DNA of 43,486 bases from Desulfamplus sp. (GTDB taxonomy: Bacteria > Desulfobacterota > Desulfobacteria > Desulfobacterales > Desulfobacteraceae). Shown here in pieces: positions 1-7,512 of the stretch. The stretch is from assembly GCA_015232465.1 (NCBI GenBank), contig JADFZO010000018.1, positions 1-43,486 on the forward strand, written 5' to 3'. The notes below the pieces were generated by a model that was given only the letters and a program-made list of their open reading frames with translations, did no database searches and was not told where the DNA came from. The position numbers and the translations under genes were made by a program. Every line of letters begins with the position of its first letter. The first letter of the stretch is position 1.

Positions 1-1
1 T

Positions 2-97
2 GTTCAAGGGGGTATCTATCCTGATCTTCGCCGTAAAAGTGCCGAAGAGATAACATTAGAACCATCAATTAAATATGGATTGATATTTTTAACCTGA
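2..97 (+). pseudogene. tgt: Internal fragment of tgt (queuine tRNA-ribosyltransferase), broken at about base 50
   Basis: The reading frame from base 2 gives VQGGIYPDLRRKSAEEIT. This matches the conserved Tgt segment (family pattern GIVQGG.y.dLR..SAe.l, normally followed by GFDGYAIGG). After about base 52-55 the Tgt-like sequence stops, and the frame runs through unrelated residues (LEPSIKYG) to a TGA at 95-97. The catalytic Asp and the zinc-binding Cys residues of Tgt lie downstream of this segment in the family, so they would be lost. On the opposite strand the similarity to MmeI-type enzymes also ends at about base 50, so two unrelated genes meet here tail to tail. It could be a real rearrangement or a contig-end chimera. 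The match is short but specific; the rest of the gene lies outside the window. Confidence 0.6.
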
Positions 98-1980
98 ATT
101 TGATGAGCTTCTCCTTTAATATCTTCGTATTCAAACAGCCACTTTGGTGAAATATCCTCAGTAGAAAAGCCTATAATCACACAATGAACAGCAGCTTTTC
201 CGCGTGCTTCGTTATTCCATTGAAAAGTTCGATGAGCAAAAAATATCTTGATTCCTTGATCAAGCATCCAACTCCACAAAACCCCAACCTGTTCGCCTTG
301 GGTAATTGAATTTGTCGAAACAAACGCACACTTAATCGAAGTTGCTTGAATCATTCTTGCAGCTTTGACATACCACGCAGCCACAAAATCAAGAAGCCCC
401 GCATTTTTAATATTTCCAAACACTTGAGCCACATCAGCACGTTGAGAGTCGTTCATAAATTTTGCACCCACAAACGGCGGATTTCCCATGATGTAGCTCA
501 ATTTTTCTGCTGGGATAAGCTCGTTCCAGTCAATTTTAAGAGCATTGCCACAGACAATCGTGCTGGCAGAGCTTAACGGAATACGTGCAAAATAAAGTCC
601 AAACTCTTCTGACACAAGCAGATTCATCTGGTGATCCATAAGCCATAACGCAACTTGGGCAATTTGAGCTGGAAACTCCTCAATCTCAATGCCGTAGAAT
701 TGGTCAACATTGAGCTTAATTAACGAATTAATATCAAGCTCCTGCTGTTTTGCATTAGGGGCTTGCTCCTCTAACTCTTTAAGTTTTTTGTGTTTATCTG
801 TAATAATCTGCCTATTTTTCTCTTTACTAAACAAAGCACGAATAACATCAAGCTCTAAAAGTCGTAATTCGCGATAGGTGATAACAAGAAAATTGCCACA
901 GCCGCAAGCAGGATCAAGAAAGGTTAAGTCGCGTAATTTGTCGTGAAATTCAACAAGTCGATTTTTATTATTTTTAATCTTTTCAAACTCTTCACGTAGC
1001 GAGTCAAGAAATAGCGGTTTTATAAGTTTTAAGATGTTCTTTTCGCTGGTGTAGTGTGCTCCTAAATTTCGTCTTGCAGTTCTGTCCATAATAGATTGAA
1101 ATAGAGAGCCAAAAATAGCAGGAGAGATTTTACCCCAATCCAAAGCACAGCAATCAAGAAGGGTTTGACGCATTGCACTGTCAAAACTTGCGATTGGTAG
1201 CATCTCTTCAAAAAGTCTGCCGTTGATGTAGGGAAATGCTGCAAGCTGTTCATCAAGATTTTTAAGTCGTTGATGTTCTGGAGTGCTAAGTATTTGAAAT
1301 ATTATGCTAATATGTTGACCAAGATCAGAGCCATCTTCACTTGTTCGATATTCGATATAATCTTGAAACTGCTGACGCTCGAAAATGCCTGTATCTTCGG
1401 CAAACATGCAAAACAAAAGACGAACTAAATAGACTTCAAGCGGGTGTCCCTCATAGCCAACATCTTTCATCAAATCGTGGAGTTTGCCCATCTGTTCAGC
1501 CGCTTTAACATTTACAGGGTCTTGCTCTTGAATAGCGTGAGTTTGATAACCAGCGATAAATCCAAAAAGATTGACGTTTTTATGTAAATCTTTTAACTCA
1601 AATTCGTGAACATTGTCGTTGTCTAAGTCATAAAGTCTAAAACGGGCAAAATCAGAGACTAAAACATACTTTGGAAGATAGCGATCTTTAATTCCATGAA
1701 AATAATCAAGTGCTTGGGAGTAGGCTTTATCAAGGCTTTTTCCGCGTGATTTATGTTCGACTAAAAGCACCCCTTTCCAAAAAAGGTCTATAAATCCATG
1801 CTTGTTGCCAAGTTTTTTTACTGGCTCTTCAAACGATGCGACTCGCCTTCTGCTTATTCCAAAAATGTGAAAAAAGCTGTCCCAAAAAGATTTTGCCTCT
1901 GCATCTTCAGATGTTTCAGATTCCCACTCTTTTGAAAATTCGATTGCACGGCTTTTTATTTCATTCCAACTTATTGGCAT
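16..1980 (-). CDS. MmeI-like type IIG restriction-modification enzyme, C-terminally truncated
   Basis: Single-chain restriction endonuclease and adenine-N6 DNA methyltransferase of the MmeI class. In the 654 residues, an N-terminal PD-(D/E)xK nuclease site is visible (D65, E75-H-K77), followed by a helical linker. The methyltransferase core has the SAM motif DPACGCGNF (356-364) and the catalytic NPPF (500-503). MmeI relatives are usually about 900 residues and continue with a target-recognition domain and C-terminal helices. Here the chain reaches NPYLIDGSNVIS (634-645), the usual entrance to that domain, then gives SALLRRRSG and stops. Beyond that point the DNA belongs to a tgt fragment, so the gene appears cut rather than frameshifted. 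Start ATG has GAGGG upstream and lies 11 bases after dus, in the same operon. Without a recognition domain, specific activity is doubtful. Confidence 0.85.
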   Translation of the reverse strand: MPISWNEIKSRAIEFSKEWESETSEDAEAKSFWDSFFHIFGISRRRVASFEEPVKKLGNKHGFIDLFWKGVLLVEHKSRGKSLDKAYSQALDYFHGIKDRYLPKYVLVSDFARFRLYDLDNDNVHEFELKDLHKNVNLFGFIAGYQTHAIQEQDPVNVKAAEQMGKLHDLMKDVGYEGHPLEVYLVRLLFCMFAEDTGIFERQQFQDYIEYRTSEDGSDLGQHISIIFQILSTPEHQRLKNLDEQLAAFPYINGRLFEEMLPIASFDSAMRQTLLDCCALDWGKISPAIFGSLFQSIMDRTARRNLGAHYTSEKNILKLIKPLFLDSLREEFEKIKNNKNRLVEFHDKLRDLTFLDPACGCGNFLVITYRELRLLELDVIRALFSKEKNRQIITDKHKKLKELEEQAPNAKQQELDINSLIKLNVDQFYGIEIEEFPAQIAQVALWLMDHQMNLLVSEEFGLYFARIPLSSASTIVCGNALKIDWNELIPAEKLSYIMGNPPFVGAKFMNDSQRADVAQVFGNIKNAGLLDFVAAWYVKAARMIQATSIKCAFVSTNSITQGEQVGVLWSWMLDQGIKIFFAHRTFQWNNEARGKAAVHCVIIGFSTEDISPKWLFEYEDIKGEAHQIQVKNINPYLIDGSNVISSALLRRRSG

Positions 1981-1991
1981 GGCTTACCCTC

Positions 1992-3068
1992 TTACAACAA
2001 AAGATGCAAATTGGGTCGATCAATAGCCTCTGGTTGCTCAAAAGGCTCTTTAAAAATTGCATCAATTACCTGTTTTATCTCACTCGCTCTATCTGCTCTC
2101 AACAACTGCTTACTTATGCTGTGCCCAAACTTAAAACCTGCTGCATAGTATGGGACAAATTTTTTAAACATTTTGACTGCCAATCTCTCCTCATAATGTT
2201 TTAGTAGCAAATTTAACATGCAAGTAGCTGTGTGGTGATAAATATTTTCATATTCAGCTAAAGAGTTGCCAGCTATTGATGAAAATATCCAAGGTTTAGC
2301 AACAGCCATACGCCCTATTGATATGCCATCACAGCCAGACTCTTTCAACATTTTTTGGCAATCTAAAGGCTCAAAGATGTTGCCATTTCCAAAGACAGGA
2401 ATTGAGACAATATCTTTAATCAGCTTGATGTGCTCCCACTTTGGAGGTCTAAGCCTTCTATCTGGTGCAACCCTTGGGTGATAGACTAAAGCATCAGCTC
2501 CAGCCTTTTCAAAAGCCTCTGCCATTTTTGCTGAATCTATTGCAGCAGAAAGAGGATCGCTATCCCACCCGCTTCTAAATTTGACAAAAACTGTAATTGA
2601 GACAGCATCTCTTACAGCTTTAACAATATCTTTTGCCAAATTTGGCTCTTTAAGAAGAGCAGCTCCAGCCCCTTTTTTGCAGATTGCAGCAGCACAACAG
2701 CCAAAATTTAGATCAACCCCAAAAAAACCCTCTTTTTCAATCCGCTTTGCTGCAAGTGCCATGCTTTTTGGCTCAGAGCCAAATATCTGGCAGACAAGGT
2801 ATTCAAGCTCTTCATCTCTCCATTTAAAGACAGCAGAGATGTTGCGATTCTCCTGAGGAAGAGCCTTTGCACTGCACATACCAGTAAACAAAAGCCCAAA
2901 TCCACCAAATTGAGATATAAGCTCCCTAAATGCCACATGACCAAGCCCTGCCATTGGGGCAAGAAAGAGCCGATTTTTTACCTCTTTGCCACCTATTGTT
3001 ATGGAAGATGCAAGAAATTTCTGAAAGCTCTTTTTATGAGAAAAATCTATTGAGTTATTAAAATCCAT
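1992..3068 (-). CDS. tRNA-dihydrouridine synthase (DusB-like)
   Basis: Flavoenzyme that reduces uridine to dihydrouridine in tRNA, a cytosolic tRNA modification step. The 358-residue protein has the Dus TIM barrel. The FMN-binding start is FLAPMAGLG (35-43), the active-site region is DLNFGCCAAAICKKGAG (119-135), VKFRSGWD is at 162-169, the phosphate-binding FGNGNI at 226-231 and GISIGRMAVAKPWIF at 248-262. The family usually reads GCP at the active site. Here it is GCC (C124, C125), so the catalytic Cys is kept and the Pro is replaced. It starts 5 bases after the amidohydrolase stop and is followed 11 bases later by the type IIG gene, so all three are probably co-transcribed. The exact Dus subclass and target uridine cannot be read from the sequence. 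Confidence 0.88.
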   Translation of the reverse strand: MDFNNSIDFSHKKSFQKFLASSITIGGKEVKNRLFLAPMAGLGHVAFRELISQFGGFGLLFTGMCSAKALPQENRNISAVFKWRDEELEYLVCQIFGSEPKSMALAAKRIEKEGFFGVDLNFGCCAAAICKKGAGAALLKEPNLAKDIVKAVRDAVSITVFVKFRSGWDSDPLSAAIDSAKMAEAFEKAGADALVYHPRVAPDRRLRPPKWEHIKLIKDIVSIPVFGNGNIFEPLDCQKMLKESGCDGISIGRMAVAKPWIFSSIAGNSLAEYENIYHHTATCMLNLLLKHYEERLAVKMFKKFVPYYAAGFKFGHSISKQLLRADRASEIKQVIDAIFKEPFEQPEAIDRPNLHLLL

Positions 3069-3073
3069 CAGAA

Positions 3074-3916
3074 TTACAACCCAAGAAGCCCCATTGCATT
3101 TTTCCCTAAAATCTTATCTTTATCAATATCTGATATACCAGAGGCGTTAATATCTTTGTAATAACGAGATGGTTTTAGAAGAGGGTAGTCGCTGCCAAAG
3201 AGAACTTTGTCAATAAGCCCCATCTCTTTAGCCACTTTATATATTGCACTGTCATACAAAAATGGTGATGCTGCTGTGTCATACCAGATATTTTCTAAAA
3301 CAGATTTTGTCTCTTTTTTTAAAAGGTGATAAAACAATATCCCGCCCCCCCAATGTGCAAGAACAATTCGATTTTTAGGAAAGCTCTGTGCAAGAGCATA
3401 AATCTGCTCAAGAGTATTTGGGGTTTTCCCAGGATATTTATGCCCAACTGGCTCGTTTGTGTGGATCATAACTGGCAGATTTCCACTATTTAAACAAATC
3501 TCCATTATTGGCTCTAACTCTTCTATTGCCTTATCATTTATGCCAGATAGATAAAATGCAAGCTCCCCAACTCCGCAAAGTCCCCCTCTAATACAACGCT
3601 CTAACTCTTTTTCCGTGCCTATCCATGATGTATCAAAACATGCAAAACCCTTGAGTCTATCTGGATATTTTGCCACTGACTCCATGATGTAGTCATTATT
3701 TTGCATTGCAACTTTTCGATCTCTCCAGGGAAAACCAAATACAACAGAGAGTTGAACCTCATCTTGATCCATCACATTTATAAGATCAGATGCTCCAACC
3801 ATTTTTGATGATGAAGAGCTGTAAAGCATCTTAAACTCTGGCTCCTTGTCAAAGTAACTCTCACGCGATTTAAGGATAGAGTCAGGAAAAATGTGTGTGT
3901 GAAAATCTATTTTCAT
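3074..3916 (-). CDS. Amidohydrolase-2 family TIM-barrel metal-dependent hydrolase
   Basis: The 280-residue protein belongs to the amidohydrolase-related (PF04909-like) superfamily, which hydrolyses or decarboxylates small cyclic or aromatic substrates at a metal site. Visible metal and active-site motifs are HTH at residues 6-8 (HxH), IHTNEP with H152, LAHWGGG with H188, and FGSDYP with D243. The length fits a compact single-domain member, and there is no signal peptide. It is the first gene of a minus-strand operon with dus and the type IIG enzyme, and is divergent from the tetrapyrrole operon. Its substrate cannot be inferred; genes of this kind next to dus are annotated only by family. Confidence 0.8.
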   Translation of the reverse strand: MKIDFHTHIFPDSILKSRESYFDKEPEFKMLYSSSSSKMVGASDLINVMDQDEVQLSVVFGFPWRDRKVAMQNNDYIMESVAKYPDRLKGFACFDTSWIGTEKELERCIRGGLCGVGELAFYLSGINDKAIEELEPIMEICLNSGNLPVMIHTNEPVGHKYPGKTPNTLEQIYALAQSFPKNRIVLAHWGGGILFYHLLKKETKSVLENIWYDTAASPFLYDSAIYKVAKEMGLIDKVLFGSDYPLLKPSRYYKDINASGISDIDKDKILGKNAMGLLGL

Positions 3917-3956
3917 ATTTAATTTCCTAAATTATCAATGTTAAATTAATTAAAGA

Positions 3957-3986
3957 TTGAAAAAAAATATTTTTTTACTTTATAAT
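3957..3986 (+). promoter_or_regulatory. Sigma-70-type promoter for the tetrapyrrole operon
   Basis: A -35 box TTGAAA (3957-3962) and a perfect -10 box TATAAT (3981-3986) are separated by 18 bases in the 102-base divergent gap. The predicted transcript would start near 3993. It then carries a clear AAGGAGA ribosome-binding site at 4004-4010, which decides the TTG start at 4019. Confidence 0.65.
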
Positions 3987-4018
3987 ACCTGTTTCTTACA
4001 GACAAGGAGAATCTTAAC

Positions 4019-4753
4019 TTGGATAAAAAGGGTGCTCTTAAATACTATCCTGTATCACTTGATATTAGAGACAAGAGCTGTCTTGTTGTTGGGGGAGGCT
4101 CTGTTGGGGCAAGAAAGGCTTTAACCCTTGCACGATGCGGGGCAATAGTCAAGGTTGTAAGCCCTATTTTTTCTGATGAGTTTAACAAAAAAATTGTAGA
4201 TATTAATGGCAATAAAACAGGTGATATGGTTCAAATCAGGTGCATTCAAAAATATTATGATTCAGATGATCTTGACTCAATCTTTATAGTGGTTGGTGCA
4301 ACTGACAATATGGTTCTAAATAAAAAGATAGCAGCAGATGCAAAGGCAAAGCAGATTTTGTGCAATATTGCAGATTTCCCTGAAGGTAGCTCGTTTGTCC
4401 TGCCTTCAATTGTTCAAAGAGGAGATCTTGTTATTACAGTTTCAACATCTGGAAACAGTCCAGCATTTGCTAAAAAGTTACGAAAAGAGCTTGAACTTCA
4501 ATTTGGTGATGAGTATGCAGCTTTTCTTACAATCATGGGAAAGATACGAAAATGGCTATTGGCTCAAAACCATCTGCCTGAATCTCATGCCAAAATCTTT
4601 AGAGAGCTTGTCAACTCAGAGCTTTTACAAGAGATTGCATCAAAAGATTACTCAAAGGTAGAGAGCACGCTAAAAGATATTTTGTGCAATAGCAGGGAGC
4701 TTATTGATAATTCCACTCCCCCCCCATACCAAGATTTTATCTTCGGAGATTAA
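4019..4753 (+). CDS. Precorrin-2 dehydrogenase / sirohydrochlorin ferrochelatase (CysG N-terminal, Met8p type)
   Basis: Oxidises precorrin-2 to sirohydrochlorin with NAD, and in bifunctional members inserts iron to make siroheme. Siroheme is needed for dissimilatory sulfite reductase and for siroheme-dependent heme synthesis in sulfate reducers. The 244-residue protein has the NAD-binding Rossmann motif VGGGSVGARK (24-33) and the family segment STSGNSPAFAKKLRKELE. It lacks the C-terminal SUMT methyltransferase of full-length CysG. The start is TTG, supported by AAGGAGA 8 bases upstream. It leads an operon with ccsA/hemX (1-base gap) and hemA (18-base gap), which fits a tetrapyrrole and cytochrome role. 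Whether it also chelates iron cannot be decided from the sequence. Confidence 0.88.
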   Translation: MDKKGALKYYPVSLDIRDKSCLVVGGGSVGARKALTLARCGAIVKVVSPIFSDEFNKKIVDINGNKTGDMVQIRCIQKYYDSDDLDSIFIVVGATDNMVLNKKIAADAKAKQILCNIADFPEGSSFVLPSIVQRGDLVITVSTSGNSPAFAKKLRKELELQFGDEYAAFLTIMGKIRKWLLAQNHLPESHAKIFRELVNSELLQEIASKDYSKVESTLKDILCNSRELIDNSTPPPYQDFIFGD

Positions 4754-4754
4754 A

Positions 4755-5609
4755 ATGACATTAGAGAACATAGCACAAACTCTATTTATTGTTGCAACAG
4801 CAGTCTATGCGGCAAGCATGGCATCATACCTATTTTACCTATTTAAGCAGCAGGAGGATTTCCAAAATTATGGATTTTTTCTCACTGCCATAGGTGCTGG
4901 ATTTCACTTTATAGGTGTCTGCTTAACCACTATTGTTATGGGCACTTTGCCTGCATACAACCTTCAGCAGACGCTCTATATTGCAGCACTTGCTTTAGCA
5001 GCGACCTTTATTGTTCTAAATCAAAAATTTAACTTAAAAGTTCTTGGGCTTTTTGCATCACCCATAATTGTAATAACAATGATAGCAGCTATTATGGCTC
5101 CTGATACCCCGCCTGTAAAGGCATCTTATCTAAATGGATTGTTCTCAATCTCCCATATTTGGCTTATCTCCCATATTGTTCTTATCTTTACTGGCGAGGC
5201 AGCCTTAGCATTAGCTTGTGGTGCTGGAATTTTATATCTTATTCAAGAGAGGGCTATTAAGGAGAAAAAACGAGGTTTTTTTTACAAAAGACTCCCATCG
5301 CTTGCCCTTCTTGATAACACAAGCTACACCAGCGTTATCACAGGTTTTACCATGCTAACAGCAGGGCTGATTATGGGACTTGTCTATGCAAAAATTGTAT
5401 GGGGAAGATTCTGGGGCTGGGATCCAAAAGAGATATGGTCAGCAGTAACTTGGCTTATTTATGCAGCTCTTTTGCACGGACGGCTAACATCAGGTTGGAG
5501 AGGAAGAAAATCTGCAATAATGACAATTATCGGGTTTGCAGTTTTAGTCTTTACACTATTTGGGGTAAATATACTGATTGGCGGACATCATCAGCCTTTT
5601 ACAAAATAA
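4755..5609 (+). CDS. ccsA: Cytochrome c biogenesis protein CcsA/HemX family
   Basis: Polytopic membrane protein of the heme-handling CcsA/HemX family. The 284 residues form about eight hydrophobic segments. The signature tryptophan-rich loop WGRFWGWDPKE lies at 216-226, and candidate heme-ligand histidines are H51, H140, H241 and H278/H279. The frame is open from an ATG at 4704, but that would overlap the upstream gene by 50 bases. The ATG at 4755, preceded by CGGAGA (4744-4749), is the better start. Standing between precorrin-2 dehydrogenase and hemA, it matches the hemX position, where the protein modulates glutamyl-tRNA reductase in Bacillus. It could equally be the system II CcsA, but no CcsB/ResB partner is visible here. 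Confidence 0.85.
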   Translation: MTLENIAQTLFIVATAVYAASMASYLFYLFKQQEDFQNYGFFLTAIGAGFHFIGVCLTTIVMGTLPAYNLQQTLYIAALALAATFIVLNQKFNLKVLGLFASPIIVITMIAAIMAPDTPPVKASYLNGLFSISHIWLISHIVLIFTGEAALALACGAGILYLIQERAIKEKKRGFFYKRLPSLALLDNTSYTSVITGFTMLTAGLIMGLVYAKIVWGRFWGWDPKEIWSAVTWLIYAALLHGRLTSGWRGRKSAIMTIIGFAVLVFTLFGVNILIGGHHQPFTK

Positions 5610-5627
5610 ATTTAATATTGGAACACA

Positions 5628-7055
5628 ATGTCAGATATAACACTTGTTGGACTTAACCACAAAACAGCAGCAGTTGAACTTAGAGAGGCACTTGCATTTA
5701 CAGCAGAAGAGTCATCTGATGCTCTTAAATCGCTAATTAAAGGCGAACAAAATAGTAAAATTATAACTGAGGCTATGCTATTTTCAACGTGCAACAGAAT
5801 GGAAATCCTATTTACATCAGCCAAGCAAAATAGTGAAAAGTTAAGTAGTGGCGATAAAGAGTTAAGCGAAAATAGCACGCAATATGTTATAAACTTCTTA
5901 TCTAAATATAAAAACGTGCCAGTTAGTCGATTTCACGATTCGTTATATATTTACAGAGGTGGTGATGCAATAAGGCATCTTTTTCGTGTTGCATCAAGTC
6001 TTGATTCGATGATTATTGGAGAGCCTCAAATTTTAGGGCAGGTAAAGGCTGCTTATAGATTTGCTGTAAGCTCAAACTCATCAGGCGTTGTTATAAATCG
6101 GCTTATGCACAAAGCATTTAGCATCGCAAAAAGGGTCAGAAGAGAGACTGGAATTGGAGATAACGCTGTATCTATCAGCTATGCTGCAATTGAGCTTGCA
6201 AATAAGATTTTTAGCGATTTGAGTGATCGTAGCGTTATGCTTCTTGGTGCTGGAGAGATGGCTGAACTTGCTGTGGAGCATCTTATCTCTCATGGGGTAA
6301 AAAAGATTGTTGTGGCAAATAGAACCTTTGAAAATGCTGTAAATCTTGCTCAACGCTTTAACGGAATAAACTCTTCTAACAGCAGCAGAAGGTGCGGTGC
6401 TCAAAATTTTCTAAATATCGAAGATAGGGTTAAAAGTGGCAAAAAAGATATTGTCAGTGCAGAGCCAGTAAGATTTGAGGAGCGAGAAGATAAACTCAAA
6501 GATGTCGATATAATTATAAGCTCTACTGGTGCGACAGATTACGTTTTAAGAGCTTCTCACGTTAAAAAAATCATGTCTTTGCGAAAAAGTAAGCCCCTCT
6601 TTTTTATTGATATTGCTGTGCCACGAGATATTGATCCTGAAATACATAAAATTGATAATGCATATCTGTATGATATTGATGATCTGCAAAACATTGTTGA
6701 TGATAACATGGACGAGAGAAAAAAAGAGGCTATTAAGGGAGAACGCCTTGTTGACGAGGCTGTTATAAAGTTTCAAAGATGGCTTGGAAACCTTGATGTT
6801 GTTCCAACTATTGTTGCTATCAAAGAGAAGATCGAGAAGATAACAGCATCAGAGACAGAAAAGACATTAAGTTCACTCCATCTTGGAGAGCACGAGCAGG
6901 AGGCGATAAAAAGAATGACCCGTGCAATTACAAGCAAGATTATGCACGACCCTATACGTTTTCTTAAAAATACAGGCAGCCATAGAGATGATGCCTTTTA
7001 TTTAAATGCGGCAAGAGAGATTTTTAATATCAACAATATAAATGGTGATTATTAG
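5628..7055 (+). CDS. hemA: Glutamyl-tRNA reductase
   Basis: Reduces glutamyl-tRNA(Glu) to glutamate-1-semialdehyde with NADPH, the first committed step of C5-pathway tetrapyrrole synthesis. Visible features are LNHKTA (9-14), the catalytic cysteine in FSTCNRMEI (C55), the conserved SLDSMIIGEPQILGQVK (123-139), the NADPH-binding LGAGEMAELA (205-214) and a C-terminal helical dimerisation domain. At 475 residues it is about 50 longer than usual. The extra length is mostly a Ser-, Lys- and Glu-rich insertion at about 246-279 inside the NADPH domain, just before the DVDIIISSTGA strand. The ribosome-binding site (TTGGA) is weak, which may keep expression low or coupled to ccsA/hemX. Confidence 0.95.
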   Translation: MSDITLVGLNHKTAAVELREALAFTAEESSDALKSLIKGEQNSKIITEAMLFSTCNRMEILFTSAKQNSEKLSSGDKELSENSTQYVINFLSKYKNVPVSRFHDSLYIYRGGDAIRHLFRVASSLDSMIIGEPQILGQVKAAYRFAVSSNSSGVVINRLMHKAFSIAKRVRRETGIGDNAVSISYAAIELANKIFSDLSDRSVMLLGAGEMAELAVEHLISHGVKKIVVANRTFENAVNLAQRFNGINSSNSSRRCGAQNFLNIEDRVKSGKKDIVSAEPVRFEEREDKLKDVDIIISSTGATDYVLRASHVKKIMSLRKSKPLFFIDIAVPRDIDPEIHKIDNAYLYDIDDLQNIVDDNMDERKKEAIKGERLVDEAVIKFQRWLGNLDVVPTIVAIKEKIEKITASETEKTLSSLHLGEHEQEAIKRMTRAITSKIMHDPIRFLKNTGSHRDDAFYLNAAREIFNINNINGDY

Positions 7056-7100
7056 AATTAGTGCAATTTTAAAAAAAACGATAATACGAGGGATAAAAAT

Positions 7101-7463
7101 ATGGACGATAAAGAGTTAGAGTTTTTTAAAAATCTTTTGAACGAGAGGCTAAAGGATCTCATCTCTCACGCAGATGAAACTGTCAATGAAATGACTATAC
7201 CTAAGGATAACTTTGCAGACCCAACAGATAGGGCATCGCATGAGGCTGAACGCAGTTTTGAGCTTAGAATCAGAGACAGAGAGCATAAGCTGATAAAAAA
7301 GGTCAAAGAGGCTTTAACGCGTATTGAAAACAACACTTACGGCATCTGTGAGAGTTGCGGAGATGATATTTCAATCGCAAGGCTAAAAGCACGCCCAGTA
7401 ACTACCCAATGTATTGAGTGCAAGACTCGAGACGAAGTGATGGAAAAAGCACTTGGAATCTAA
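7101..7463 (+). CDS. dksA: RNA polymerase-binding transcription factor DksA
   Basis: DksA binds the secondary channel of RNA polymerase and works with ppGpp to adjust rRNA and biosynthetic promoters. The 120-residue protein has an N-terminal coiled coil whose tip carries the DxxDxA motif (D40-P-T-D43-R-A45). It also has a four-cysteine zinc finger (C83, C86, C104, C107), so it is the zinc-containing type. The ATG at 7101 follows CGAGGGA. It lies 45 bases after hemA and abuts or slightly overlaps the PHP-RNase III gene. Sharing a transcript with an rRNA-processing gene would fit a growth-control cluster, but that is inference. Confidence 0.9.
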   Translation: MDDKELEFFKNLLNERLKDLISHADETVNEMTIPKDNFADPTDRASHEAERSFELRIRDREHKLIKKVKEALTRIENNTYGICESCGDDISIARLKARPVTTQCIECKTRDEVMEKALGI

Positions 7464-7512
7464 AGAGTTATCTAAGAAACTTAAATTAATTTTAAATGGA
7501 AAAACTTACGTT

